Made by a program: the position numbers and the translations under genes. The notes beneath the pieces are model-generated. The model searched no databases. It had not been told where the DNA came from and saw nothing but the letters and a program-made list of their open reading frames with translations. DNA of 64,000 bases, taken from assembly GCA_964453525.1 (NCBI GenBank), contig CAYVOV010000010.1, positions 62,001 to 126,000 on the forward strand, in the 5' to 3' direction. Source of the DNA: CAYVOV01 sp964453525. GTDB lineage: Bacteria > Chloroflexota > Dehalococcoidia > Dehalococcoidales > UBA2162. Shown here in pieces: positions 8,149 to 15,810 of this stretch (position 1 is its first letter; each line of letters opens with the position of its first letter).

Positions 8149-8985
8149 TTAGCTCCTCTGCCAGTTCTGGCAGTCAAATACCTGCAGCGAGTATATTTCC
8201 TCACCAAGGTAGGCGCTTTGCCGGGCAATCAGCAAGTCCCAGTCCACCTGGTGCCCGTCAAATTCCGGCCCGTGGACACAGGCAAACCTTGTCTTATCAC
8301 TGACGGATACCCGGCAGCAGCCGCACATCCCGGTGCCGTCAACCATTATCGGGCTGAGATGAACCATCGTCTTAATACCGGAAGACCTCGTCATATCGGA
8401 ACAACGCATCATCATAAAAGTACAGCCGATTGCCATAACAAGGTCGACCCTGTTCTCTGACAGAATTTCCTCAAACTTCTCCAGCACCCATCCTTTAGTC
8501 TGATATGTATCATCCCCGGCAATTACTATCAATTCATCACTGACACTTCGCACTCTGTCTTCCCAGTAGATAAGGTTCCTGCTCCTGGCTTCGATAATCG
8601 AGATGACCTTATTGCCGGCCTCTTTCATCGCCCGGGCAATCGGATAAATACTGCCGATACCATAGCAGCCGCCGATAAGGACAACCGTACCAACTTTCTC
8701 GACATGCACCGGTATACCCAGTGGACCGACAACATTGCGGATTGAGTCCCCGGTCTCAAGCAATGCCAGCTTGCGGGTGGTCGTCCCTACCTCGAGGAAA
8801 ACTACCGTAATACTGCCTTCGTCTTTATCCCAATCGGCAATCGTCATCGGGATACGTTCGCCGGATTCGTCCACCCGGAGCATAATGAAGTTCCCCGGCT
8901 GAGCCTTCCTGGCAATAGCCGGTGCTTCAATCTTGAGCAGATGAACATTTGGCACCAGGTCTTCTTTCAATAAAACCTTATACAC
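8149..8985 (-). CDS. NfnA/SudB-type FAD/NAD-binding subunit
   Basis: A 278-aa ferredoxin-NADP reductase-fold protein of the sulfide/dihydroorotate dehydrogenase-like group (PyrK/SudB/NfnA). The FAD domain is in the first 100 residues (PGNFIMLRV, then RIPMTIADWD) and the NAD domain starts at VVLIGGCYGIGSIYPIARAM. The C-terminal [2Fe-2S] site is visible as DGTGMCGCCRVSV followed by a Cys in FACVHGPEFDGHQVDW. The GTG start at 8985 has GGGAG 7 bases upstream and follows the formate dehydrogenase stop by one base. The next gene, 13 bases downstream, is its NfnB partner. NfnA holds the NAD(H) site of the complex. Confidence 0.87.
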   Translation of the reverse strand: MYKVLLKEDLVPNVHLLKIEAPAIARKAQPGNFIMLRVDESGERIPMTIADWDKDEGSITVVFLEVGTTTRKLALLETGDSIRNVVGPLGIPVHVEKVGTVVLIGGCYGIGSIYPIARAMKEAGNKVISIIEARSRNLIYWEDRVRSVSDELIVIAGDDTYQTKGWVLEKFEEILSENRVDLVMAIGCTFMMMRCSDMTRSSGIKTMVHLSPIMVDGTGMCGCCRVSVSDKTRFACVHGPEFDGHQVDWDLLIARQSAYLGEEIYSLQVFDCQNWQRS

Positions 8986-8986
8986 G

Positions 8987-11722
8987 CTATTCTCCCTGAG
9001 GCTTTCTTTCCAGCCTCACCGCGCACGCTGAATAATCAGGAGTCTTTGAAACCGGGTCAACATCAGGATTTATCATGCCGGACATGAGATGATACGGCAT
9101 ACCGACTACACCCGCCGGCAGAGTGCCTGTTACCTTTGCTTTCGCTTCAATACTTCCCTGCTTTGAAACTACCTGTACTATCTCACCATTGGTAATTCCC
9201 TGCCCTGCGGCATCCCCGGGATTTACCGTCACCTGCGCCTCCCCGGCAAGTACGCTGAACGCCCCGAGACCGGCATCCATGGCGCCGTTATTGAAATAGT
9301 AAAGGCCCGGTTCGCCGGTCAGTATCAAAGGGTAATCCGCATCAACTGCTTCCGCAGGAGGCTTATACTCCAGTGCCGTAAACCTGGCTCTTTCTCCGTC
9401 AAAGCCATCTTCATACAGAATAGCTGTTCCTTCGGGGCGGTCAGTGGTACAGGGCCACTGCACACCGCCATTCTCAAGCTGCTGGTAATTAATGCTTCCA
9501 TATATTGGCACATTGGCGTTAATTTCTTTCATGATTTCCCGAGGTTCAGCATAGTCAAAGCTCTTGCCGCCCATTTTCAGGGCAATCTGGCAGGTTATCC
9601 ACCAGTCTGGCTTAGAGCTACCAATCGGTTCAATCGCCTGGCGTACCAGTTGAATCCGGCGCTCGGCATTGGTGAAGGTGCCTTCCTTCTCGGTAAGGCT
9701 TGCCGCCGGCAGAACAACATCGGCATTCCGGCCGGGTGGGGATGGAAACATTGCCTGGACTGCCAGGAAATCAAGCGATTCAAGCCTGCCGTGCAACACG
9801 GGGTCATCACCGATGATATAAGCCGCCTTTATTTTACCCTGCTGAATTGCATCGAGTATCTCAGTTAGAGTTAATCCCGGTGCAGGATTCAGCGAAACGC
9901 CCCAGGCAGCTTCAAACTTCTGTCTGACAGTATCGTCGGCTACCGGTTGGTAGCCGGGATAGAAATCAGGCGTTAAGCCCATATCACTGGCGCCCTGCAC
10001 GTTGTTCATGCCCGCCGCCGGAATAATTCCGGCTGACGGCTTACCGATATTGCCGGTAAGCAGAGCCAGATTGGCAATTGCCGATACGCTGTCACTCCCG
10101 TGATTCTGACGGGTCAGCCCTTCTCCGTAGATTATACAGGCAGGCCTGACAGTGGCGTACATTCGAGCCGCTTCCATCACCTGGCTGCGGGGGACTCCGG
10201 TCACCTTTTCCACGTATTCCAGGTCAAGGCTTGCCAGCGACTCCTTCAGGGAATCGAATCCTTCACATCGCTCTTCTATAAACGAAGCGTCGGCAAGTCC
10301 CTCATCTATAATTACCTTCATTATTCCGCTTAGCAGGGCAATATCCGTTTCCGGCCGGTACTGAAGTGGTAAGTCAGCGGTGTGGCACAGGACTGTCGAG
10401 CGGGGATTGGCGACAACTAGTTTAGCGCCATTATTTACCGCCCGTCTTATTTCCACTCCGAGTACGGGCTGCGAGTTTCCGGTGTCTATACCGATGGCAA
10501 AAATACAGTCTGCGTCCTGAATCCCGGCAATTGAACTGGTTGCCGCTCCGTAACCGAGGTTTCGTGATAGACCGGTTACAGTTGGCGTATGGCAGAGACG
10601 GGCATAACTGTCGATATTATTTGTGCCCAGCACTGCCCGGGCAAACTTCTGAAGAATATAGTTATCTTCATTGGTACTCTCGGCGCAGGAAATAACAGCT
10701 ATTTCATCCCCGTTATATTTTCCAAGCCGGTCGGCTACAGTCTCCAGCGCTTTATCCCAGCTCGCCTCCGTCATCTTTCCGCTTTGCCTGACCAGCGGCA
10801 CTTTCAACCGCTTCGGGTGGTTAACGATCTCTGTAATTCCAAAACGACCCCGAACGCAGGACTGACCCCGGTTCACTCCGTCAATCGGGGTAACCCCGAT
10901 AACTTTCTCTTCCCTGACCTCCAGCTCAAGCTGACAACCGACTCCGCAGTAGGGACAGGTAGTGGCTACGGAGTGTTCGGCGGCGCCTTCCCATTTCCGG
11001 CGCCTGTCCGCCAGCGCTCCGGTAGGGCAGATATCGACACAGGCGCCACAGAAGCGGCATCCCGCCTCCTGCAGCGACTGCCCGAAGGCAGTCCCGACCA
11101 GCGCCTCACTGCTCCGGTAGGTAAAGGCAAGCGCCCCCAGACCTCTTATTTCCTGACAGACCCTTACGCACCGTCCGCACAGAATGCACAGGTTATAGTC
11201 CCGTTCGAAGAAGGGGTCTCTCCGGTCGGGTTTCAGCTCTCTGTATCTGTTCGGCAGTCTGAGTGCATTCAGCCCTACGTACTCGACCACTTCCTGCAGT
11301 TCACACCGCAGATTCTTGGGGCAGAACTGGCACCCGGTAGTCACGCCCACCTTCCGGATAGGAGCGCGGTACGGGTCACATTCTCCCTTACGCTCACAGG
11401 CAAGGCAGGCACTGGGGTGTTTGGACAGCATCAGGTCGAGGAAGCCCCGCCGCAGTTCCTGCAACTGGGGTGTATTTGTCCGGACAACCATACCATCGGT
11501 AGCCGGTGTGGTACAGGCAGTAGGAAAACCCCGCATTCCCTCGATTTCCACGATGCAGATACGGCAGCCGCCGTAAGGGGTTAAATACCTGTGGTAGCAC
11601 AGTGTCGGGATATATATGCCGGCTTCGATTGCACTCTGTAATACAGTAATACCTTCATCTACACTAATCTGCTTATCATCGATGGTCAGCGTAATTTCGC
11701 TCATCCTTCCGTTTGCCCTCAT
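8987..11722 (-). CDS. Formate dehydrogenase alpha subunit, Cys-type molybdo/tungsto enzyme
   Basis: A 911-aa molybdopterin oxidoreductase of the cytoplasmic NAD-linked formate dehydrogenase family. The N-terminus has a NuoG-like [2Fe-2S] domain (TLCYHRYLTPYGGCRIC), a His/Cys region around ACLACERKGECDPYR, and two [4Fe-4S] sites (CILCGRCVRVCQ and CRFCGACVDICPTGA). Next is the catalytic-domain cluster TCPYCGVGCQ and the active-site RLCHTPTV, with Cys377 (codon at 10592-10594) where other members carry selenocysteine. A C-terminal molydopterin-dinucleotide domain follows. Its ATG overlaps the upstream fusion gene's stop (ATGA), so the two subunits are translationally coupled. Formate is the likely substrate, although related enzymes oxidise other small compounds. 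Confidence 0.88.
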   Translation of the reverse strand: MRANGRMSEITLTIDDKQISVDEGITVLQSAIEAGIYIPTLCYHRYLTPYGGCRICIVEIEGMRGFPTACTTPATDGMVVRTNTPQLQELRRGFLDLMLSKHPSACLACERKGECDPYRAPIRKVGVTTGCQFCPKNLRCELQEVVEYVGLNALRLPNRYRELKPDRRDPFFERDYNLCILCGRCVRVCQEIRGLGALAFTYRSSEALVGTAFGQSLQEAGCRFCGACVDICPTGALADRRRKWEGAAEHSVATTCPYCGVGCQLELEVREEKVIGVTPIDGVNRGQSCVRGRFGITEIVNHPKRLKVPLVRQSGKMTEASWDKALETVADRLGKYNGDEIAVISCAESTNEDNYILQKFARAVLGTNNIDSYARLCHTPTVTGLSRNLGYGAATSSIAGIQDADCIFAIGIDTGNSQPVLGVEIRRAVNNGAKLVVANPRSTVLCHTADLPLQYRPETDIALLSGIMKVIIDEGLADASFIEERCEGFDSLKESLASLDLEYVEKVTGVPRSQVMEAARMYATVRPACIIYGEGLTRQNHGSDSVSAIANLALLTGNIGKPSAGIIPAAGMNNVQGASDMGLTPDFYPGYQPVADDTVRQKFEAAWGVSLNPAPGLTLTEILDAIQQGKIKAAYIIGDDPVLHGRLESLDFLAVQAMFPSPPGRNADVVLPAASLTEKEGTFTNAERRIQLVRQAIEPIGSSKPDWWITCQIALKMGGKSFDYAEPREIMKEINANVPIYGSINYQQLENGGVQWPCTTDRPEGTAILYEDGFDGERARFTALEYKPPAEAVDADYPLILTGEPGLYYFNNGAMDAGLGAFSVLAGEAQVTVNPGDAAGQGITNGEIVQVVSKQGSIEAKAKVTGTLPAGVVGMPYHLMSGMINPDVDPVSKTPDYSACAVRLERKPQGE

Positions 11723-14700
11723 CTCTCTTCCAGGTCACACCTCAGACAGCGTTTACATTCTTCGATTGCCCTCTCCGCATCATAGCCCAGCACCACCTGG
11801 GCAAAATTCTTTATCCTCTCCTCACGTGGAAGTAATGTCAGTTCAGGTCGGTATTTCTCTCCCCCCATCTCATCCTGGTCAAGCGGCGCTACCTCCCCTT
11901 CCGGCGGCGCCAGCACTTCATCTATATTGCCTTCACCACCAAGATATCTGTCCATGGATACCGCCGCCTGCCGCCCGGCAGCAATCGCTTCAATCACCGA
12001 TGCCGGCCCGCTTACTACGTCTCCCCCGGCAAATACTCCCTCCCGCGAGGTGCCCAGTGTATCGGCATCAACCGTAATCCGTCCTCCCCTTGCCACCTTT
12101 ATTCCAAACTCATCCGGTACCACCGATTCCTGCCCGAGTGCTTTTATCATCAGGTCATATTCTCCGGTGAATTCACTGCCCTCTAACGGCACCGGCCGGC
12201 GCCGGCCGCTCTCGTCCACCTTGCCCAGTTCCATGCGGGTGAACTCCACCTCTAATCTGCCATCTTTTCTGGTTATTCCGATGGGATTGGTCAGATATTC
12301 TATCTCTATTCCTTCCTCAAGCGCCTCCTCTATCTCTTCATCACTGGCCGGCATTTCAGGTCGGGTCCGGCGGTAGATTACCGTTACCTCCTTGGCGCCA
12401 AGTCGCAACGCTGTTCGTGAGGCATCCATTGCCACGTTGCCCCCTCCTACCACCATTACCTGCTCGCCTACCTCTACCTTTCTGCCAAGGTTAATTTCCC
12501 TGAGGAAATCTACCCCATCAACTATACTGGGAGCATTCTCTCCCTCTACTCCCAGGCCGGTACCCCGGTGGGCGCCAACGCCGATAAAGACAGCATCATA
12601 GCCCTGCTTAAACAGCTCATCCAACGATTCAACAGGACTGTTTGTCTTAATCGTGACTCCGGTCTCCTCTATCTCTTTTATCTCTTTTTCAAGTACCTCC
12701 ACCGGCAGACGGTAGGACGGTATCCCAACCCGCAGCATGCCTCCGGCTACCGGCAGGGCTTCAAATAACGTTACCTCGTGTCCCAGCCTGGCTAAGTAAT
12801 ATGCCGCAGTCAGCCCGGCAGGTCCCGAACCTACTATCGCCGCCTTTTTCCCCGTAGGCGGGGCATTTTTAATGTTCTTCTTCCATAGTCCGGTATCATT
12901 GTCGGCGGCAGACCGCTTCAGTTCCTTTATCGCTATCGCTTCCTCGAGCTGGCCACGCCGGCATTTGGCTTCGCAGTAATGCACGCAGACGTAGCCGAGT
13001 ACCGCCGGGAACGGGACTCTCTCCCGGATTACTGCTACCGCTTCATCGAATTTACCCTGCCCGATTGCCCGGATGTAACGCGGCACATCTATTCCGGCGG
13101 GACAGGCATTCTGACAGGGGGATTTGACAAGCTCTCTGCAAACGCCGGCCCGGCAGTAACCTTTGTTGATGTGCTCTTCATACTCTTCCCTGAAGTAGCG
13201 AATCGAGGTCAGTACCGGGTTGGGCGCCGTCTGTCCCAGCGCACACAACGAGCCGGATTTCATTAACGTGGCTAACCACTCTAGGTATTCGATATCTTCA
13301 GGCTTTCCGTCTCCTTTCGTGATGCGTTCGAGAACACTGAGCATTTCCTCGCTGCCTTCACGGCAGGGGAGGCACTTGCCGCAGGACTCAGCCTGGGTGA
13401 AGGACACAAAAAACCTGGCTAAATCAATCATGCAGGTATCTTCATCAGCAACCACCATTCCGCCTGAGCCCATAATCGAACCTGCTTCAGCCAGAGATTC
13501 ATAGTCCACGGGAAGGTCTATCATGCTGGCTGGTATACAGCCGCCCGAAGGGCCTCCGGTCAGCACCGCTTTAAAACGTTTTCCGCCGACGGTTCCGCCG
13601 CCAATCTCATAGATAATATCCCCCAGCGGGATACCCATCGGTACTTCAATCAAGCCGGTGCGTACTATCTTGCCGGCCAGAGCAAACGTCTTCGTCCCTT
13701 TGCTCTTTTCGGTGCCGTAGCTGGCATACCAGTCTCCGTCTCTCTGCATGATAGCGGACACGTTTGCCCAGGTCTCTACGTTATTGATATTGCTCGGCTT
13801 GCCCCATAAGCCGGATACCGCCGGGAATGGCGGACGGGAGCGGGGCATTCCCCGCTTGCCTTCAATCGAGGCTATCAGAGCAGTCTCCTCGCCGCAGACA
13901 AAAGCTCCGGCACCCTCTTTAATCTGAATGTCGAAGCTGAAGTCCGAACCGAGAATATTGTCCCCGAGCAAGCCATATTCAGTCATCTGGGAAATTGCTC
14001 TTTCAAGTCGTTCGATGGCGAGCGGGTATTCGGCACGACAGTAGATATAACCGTGATTTGCCCCGGTGGCATAGGCTCCGATAAGCATACCTTCGAGCAC
14101 GGCGTGAGGGTCTCCTTCCAGCAGTGCCCTGTCCATGAAAGCACCCGGGTCACCCTCGTCAGCATTGCAGATAATATATTTCTCATCACCCGGCTGTTCC
14201 CTGAGGCGCTCCCATTTGAAAGCGGTTGAAGCTCCGGCGCCGCCTCGGCCGCGCAAGCCGGATTTGCCTATCTCTTCGATAATGGCTTCAGGCTCCATCT
14301 GCAGGGCTTTGACGAGACCGCTGTATCCGTCATTGGCAATGTACTGCTTTATCTCGGCAGGGTCTATGTATCCGCAGTTACGTAGAGCTACACGCACCTG
14401 AGGGGAAAGCATGGGTAAATCCAGAAGCTTCGGGATACCGTCAACACTGCCTTCGCCTATAGTGCCGAGAGCCAGGTCAGGACGGGGATTGCCATTTATA
14501 ATATAGTCCTCTATAAGCTGAGGGATAATATCCGGGGTAACTCCGCTGTAGCAAATGCGAGGCCGGTCCGGCATAGCTATATCCACAAGTGGTTCAGCGT
14601 AACAGAGTCCGATACAACCTACCTGGGTTATTGCCGCATCGATACCAAGTCTGGATAATTCCTTCTCGATTGCTTCCGTAACGGCTATTGCTCCGGCTGC

Positions 14701-14802
14701 CCGACCGCAAGTGGCGGTACCAACAAAAATGCGAGGCTTCTCACTGTGCTTCAAAGCCTCCCACTCTAATATCGCCTGTTTTCGAATTTCATCAAACGTC
14801 AT
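11719..14802 (-). CDS. NuoF-GltD fusion: NADH/FMN diaphorase subunit fused to an NADPH-dependent flavoprotein
   Basis: A 1027-aa fusion. Residues about 20-105 are a thioredoxin-like [2Fe-2S] domain, but only three of the usual four cysteines are seen (TATCGRAAGA and VGCIGLCYAEP). About 150-450 is NuoF with NADH/FMN loops (GRGGAGASTAFKW, NADEGDPGAFMDR, GAGAFVCGEETALI). The [4Fe-4S] motif SCGKCLPCREG follows near 480. From about 570 to the end it is GltD/NfnB-like, with NACPAGIDVPRYI, CVHYCEAKC, FAD site GSGPAGLTAAYYLARLG, NADPH site GGGNVAMDASRTALRLGA and a final cysteine pair CKRCLRC. It heads the operon with formate dehydrogenase and Nfn-like subunits and would pass formate electrons to NAD, NADP or ferredoxin. 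No separate NuoE gene is present. Confidence 0.88.
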   Translation of the reverse strand: MTFDEIRKQAILEWEALKHSEKPRIFVGTATCGRAAGAIAVTEAIEKELSRLGIDAAITQVGCIGLCYAEPLVDIAMPDRPRICYSGVTPDIIPQLIEDYIINGNPRPDLALGTIGEGSVDGIPKLLDLPMLSPQVRVALRNCGYIDPAEIKQYIANDGYSGLVKALQMEPEAIIEEIGKSGLRGRGGAGASTAFKWERLREQPGDEKYIICNADEGDPGAFMDRALLEGDPHAVLEGMLIGAYATGANHGYIYCRAEYPLAIERLERAISQMTEYGLLGDNILGSDFSFDIQIKEGAGAFVCGEETALIASIEGKRGMPRSRPPFPAVSGLWGKPSNINNVETWANVSAIMQRDGDWYASYGTEKSKGTKTFALAGKIVRTGLIEVPMGIPLGDIIYEIGGGTVGGKRFKAVLTGGPSGGCIPASMIDLPVDYESLAEAGSIMGSGGMVVADEDTCMIDLARFFVSFTQAESCGKCLPCREGSEEMLSVLERITKGDGKPEDIEYLEWLATLMKSGSLCALGQTAPNPVLTSIRYFREEYEEHINKGYCRAGVCRELVKSPCQNACPAGIDVPRYIRAIGQGKFDEAVAVIRERVPFPAVLGYVCVHYCEAKCRRGQLEEAIAIKELKRSAADNDTGLWKKNIKNAPPTGKKAAIVGSGPAGLTAAYYLARLGHEVTLFEALPVAGGMLRVGIPSYRLPVEVLEKEIKEIEETGVTIKTNSPVESLDELFKQGYDAVFIGVGAHRGTGLGVEGENAPSIVDGVDFLREINLGRKVEVGEQVMVVGGGNVAMDASRTALRLGAKEVTVIYRRTRPEMPASDEEIEEALEEGIEIEYLTNPIGITRKDGRLEVEFTRMELGKVDESGRRRPVPLEGSEFTGEYDLMIKALGQESVVPDEFGIKVARGGRITVDADTLGTSREGVFAGGDVVSGPASVIEAIAAGRQAAVSMDRYLGGEGNIDEVLAPPEGEVAPLDQDEMGGEKYRPELTLLPREERIKNFAQVVLGYDAERAIEECKRCLRCDLEER

Positions 14803-15019
14803 AAATTACTCAATCATCATATTAACAGGGCAAAATACAACGTGGCAAGAGTATCGGTACTCATTTCCGGATAAGCGCAGAAATAATGTGTTCCCGCTAT
14901 CCCGATTGAAGAAAAGTACTTCAATACCTGATGGACCTTTCGTAAAATCAGGAACAACGCTCTCTTTCCCGCCATAGAAAGCCAGAATCGCCGTTTATTG
15001 CTCCTGCTTATCCGTTTCC
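14803..15019 (-). promoter_or_regulatory. Structured 5' leader of the formate dehydrogenase operon (candidate riboswitch-like RNA)
   Basis: Starting a few bases from the predicted transcription start, CGGATAAG (15014 to 15007) pairs exactly with CTTATCCG (14875 to 14868), closing a domain of about 145 bases. Inside is a 7-bp hairpin ATTGAAG/CTTCAAT (14925-14905), and just after it a hairpin GAGTA-CCGA-TACTC (14862-14849). The start codon follows with only a weak Shine-Dalgarno. I do not recognise a known riboswitch class. An ORF at 15023-14817 lies in the same stretch but has no ribosome site and an unconvincing composition. Confidence 0.4.
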
Positions 15020-15025
15020 ACACGT

Positions 15026-15055
15026 ATTATAACACAAAAAAATAACGGGGGTAAA
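15026..15055 (-). promoter_or_regulatory. Predicted sigma70-type extended -10 promoter for the formate dehydrogenase operon
   Basis: On the minus strand TGTTATAAT is a perfect extended -10 (TATAAT at 15031-15026). The -35 about 18 bases upstream, TTTACC, is poor, as is usual for extended -10 promoters. It predicts a start near 15019 and a leader of about 217 bases before the ATG at 14802. Confidence 0.5.
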
Positions 15056-15103
15056 AGTTCACACAGGTTACCTTTGCCTTTAGTTTATTAACCTCCACTT
15101 TTT

Positions 15104-15345
15104 GGTACTATTCGGTTTTGGTTGGTATAAATTTGTCACCCCCTTTATCCCCCTCAAACAGTACCCGTTTATTGTCGATATTATATTATTGTTTGAGGGG
15201 GAAGGAGTTTGAGAGAGGAGGCTCTGCCCCCTCTCTATATTTCTCCCCTCTCCGGCCTTAAATGCTTTTCAACAATTCTCAATGGTTCAGGCCGGAGAGG
15301 GGCAAGGGGTGAGGCAAAGAAAAACAACCAAATGCAAACAGAACC
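15104..15345. mobile_element. MITE copy B (242 bp, inverted relative to copy A) with 8-bp target duplication
   Basis: This is the same element as 4764-5005 in opposite orientation and of identical length. The ends are GGTACTATTCGGTTTTGGTTG and the complement of GGTTCTGTTTGCATTTGGTTG. The 8-bp direct repeat CACTTTTT flanks it exactly (15096-15103 and 15346-15353). The different duplication from copy A shows an independent insertion. Its right end lies 14 bases upstream of the -35 box for the SBP gene at 15811. Confidence 0.92.
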
Positions 15346-15359
15346 CACTTTTTTATCTA

Positions 15360-15388
15360 TTGACAAATAATTGATTTGAGAATATACT
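15360..15388 (+). promoter_or_regulatory. Strong sigma70-type promoter for the first SBP gene
   Basis: TTGACA at 15360-15365, a 17-base spacer and TATACT at 15383-15388 make a near-consensus promoter. The context CTATTGACA...TATACTC is shared with the promoter of the second SBP gene at 29964-29992. Transcription would start near 15395, giving a leader of over 400 bases before the ATG at 15811. Confidence 0.75.
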
Positions 15389-15468
15389 CCACCAAACAGG
15401 AAAATGTAGATAATCCAGAAAATCGCCTACTATTTATGAAGTAGCGAAAATATGCATTGCAGGGCAGG

Positions 15469-15518
15469 GGCATTTGCAGACCGCTGAAATATCCAGCGAT
15501 CGCTGATGCCTATTTTTA
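15469..15518 (+). terminator. Leader terminator/attenuator hairpin upstream of the first SBP gene
   Basis: GGCATT...GATGCC closes a hairpin with an inner 5-bp stem CGCTG/CAGCG and a 7-base loop, followed by TATTTTTATT. It lies inside the leader of the SBP gene at 15811, about 75 bases after the predicted start. Its basal sequence (GGCATT.GCA ... GCTGATGCCT) matches the terminator at 30053-30102 in front of the other SBP gene, while the apical stem differs but still pairs. A short ORF (15452-15487, 11 codons) ends in the apical stem. A role as attenuator is an inference. Confidence 0.55.
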
Positions 15519-15630
15519 TTTAGAGTAAGAGAAAGTAAAATCATTATACACAAAGAGATACGGAATTGGATATGGTAGACAGGAGGAGAAGTTAATAGAA
15601 TATACAGTCACAGGATGGTGGTATTACCCC

Positions 15631-15644
15631 GAGAACCGGTTCTC
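15631..15644. promoter_or_regulatory. 14-bp perfect palindrome in the SBP leader (possible operator)
   Basis: GAGAACCGGTTCTC is a perfect palindrome, and TTACCCC just before it pairs with GGGGTAA about 20 bases after it. It may be a dimeric repressor site or part of an RNA structure. It lies between the leader terminator and the SBP gene. No cognate regulator can be named. Confidence 0.3.
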
Positions 15645-15704
15645 ATCGCCTGACTTTTGGGGTAAATGGAATATTTCTTAAGCTCCCGATAAGGAGGTGC
15701 ACTC

Positions 15705-15722
15705 TTGAGACAATTTTGGTGA
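15705..15722 (+). other. Possible five-codon leader ORF with a strong ribosome binding site
   Basis: AAGGAGGTG at 15691-15699 is a near-perfect Shine-Dalgarno sequence, yet the only ORF it serves is TTG AGA CAA TTT TGG followed by TGA. It ends 88 bases before the SBP start. It could be a vestigial start region or a regulatory minigene; the sequence alone cannot tell. Confidence 0.25.
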
Positions 15723-15810
15723 AATCTAAGGATGCGATATTATTTGCATACCTGACACGGTTTAAAAAGTCGAATTTATGCAAGTTCCTTTTATCGTAAA
15801 GGAGAGGAAT

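Noticed and set aside
10580..10600. Selenocysteine in formate dehydrogenase
   Set aside because: The active-site codon is TGC (Cys) with no in-frame TGA, so no SECIS-dependent readthrough is needed.
10589..11584. 331-codon ORF on the plus strand, opposite the formate dehydrogenase gene
   Set aside because: It lies wholly antisense to a gene with clear cofactor motifs, has low-complexity His/Arg/Pro composition and no start signals. It is a shadow of a high-GC third-position pattern.
14817..15023. 68-codon ORF just ahead of the formate dehydrogenase operon
   Set aside because: It would begin upstream of the predicted transcription start and has no ribosome site. The same bases form base-paired structure, which explains the sequence better.
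4764..15345. Composite transposon made of two MITEs around the formate dehydrogenase genes
   Set aside because: Each copy has its own different 8-bp target duplication, so they inserted separately and did not bring the 10 kb with them.
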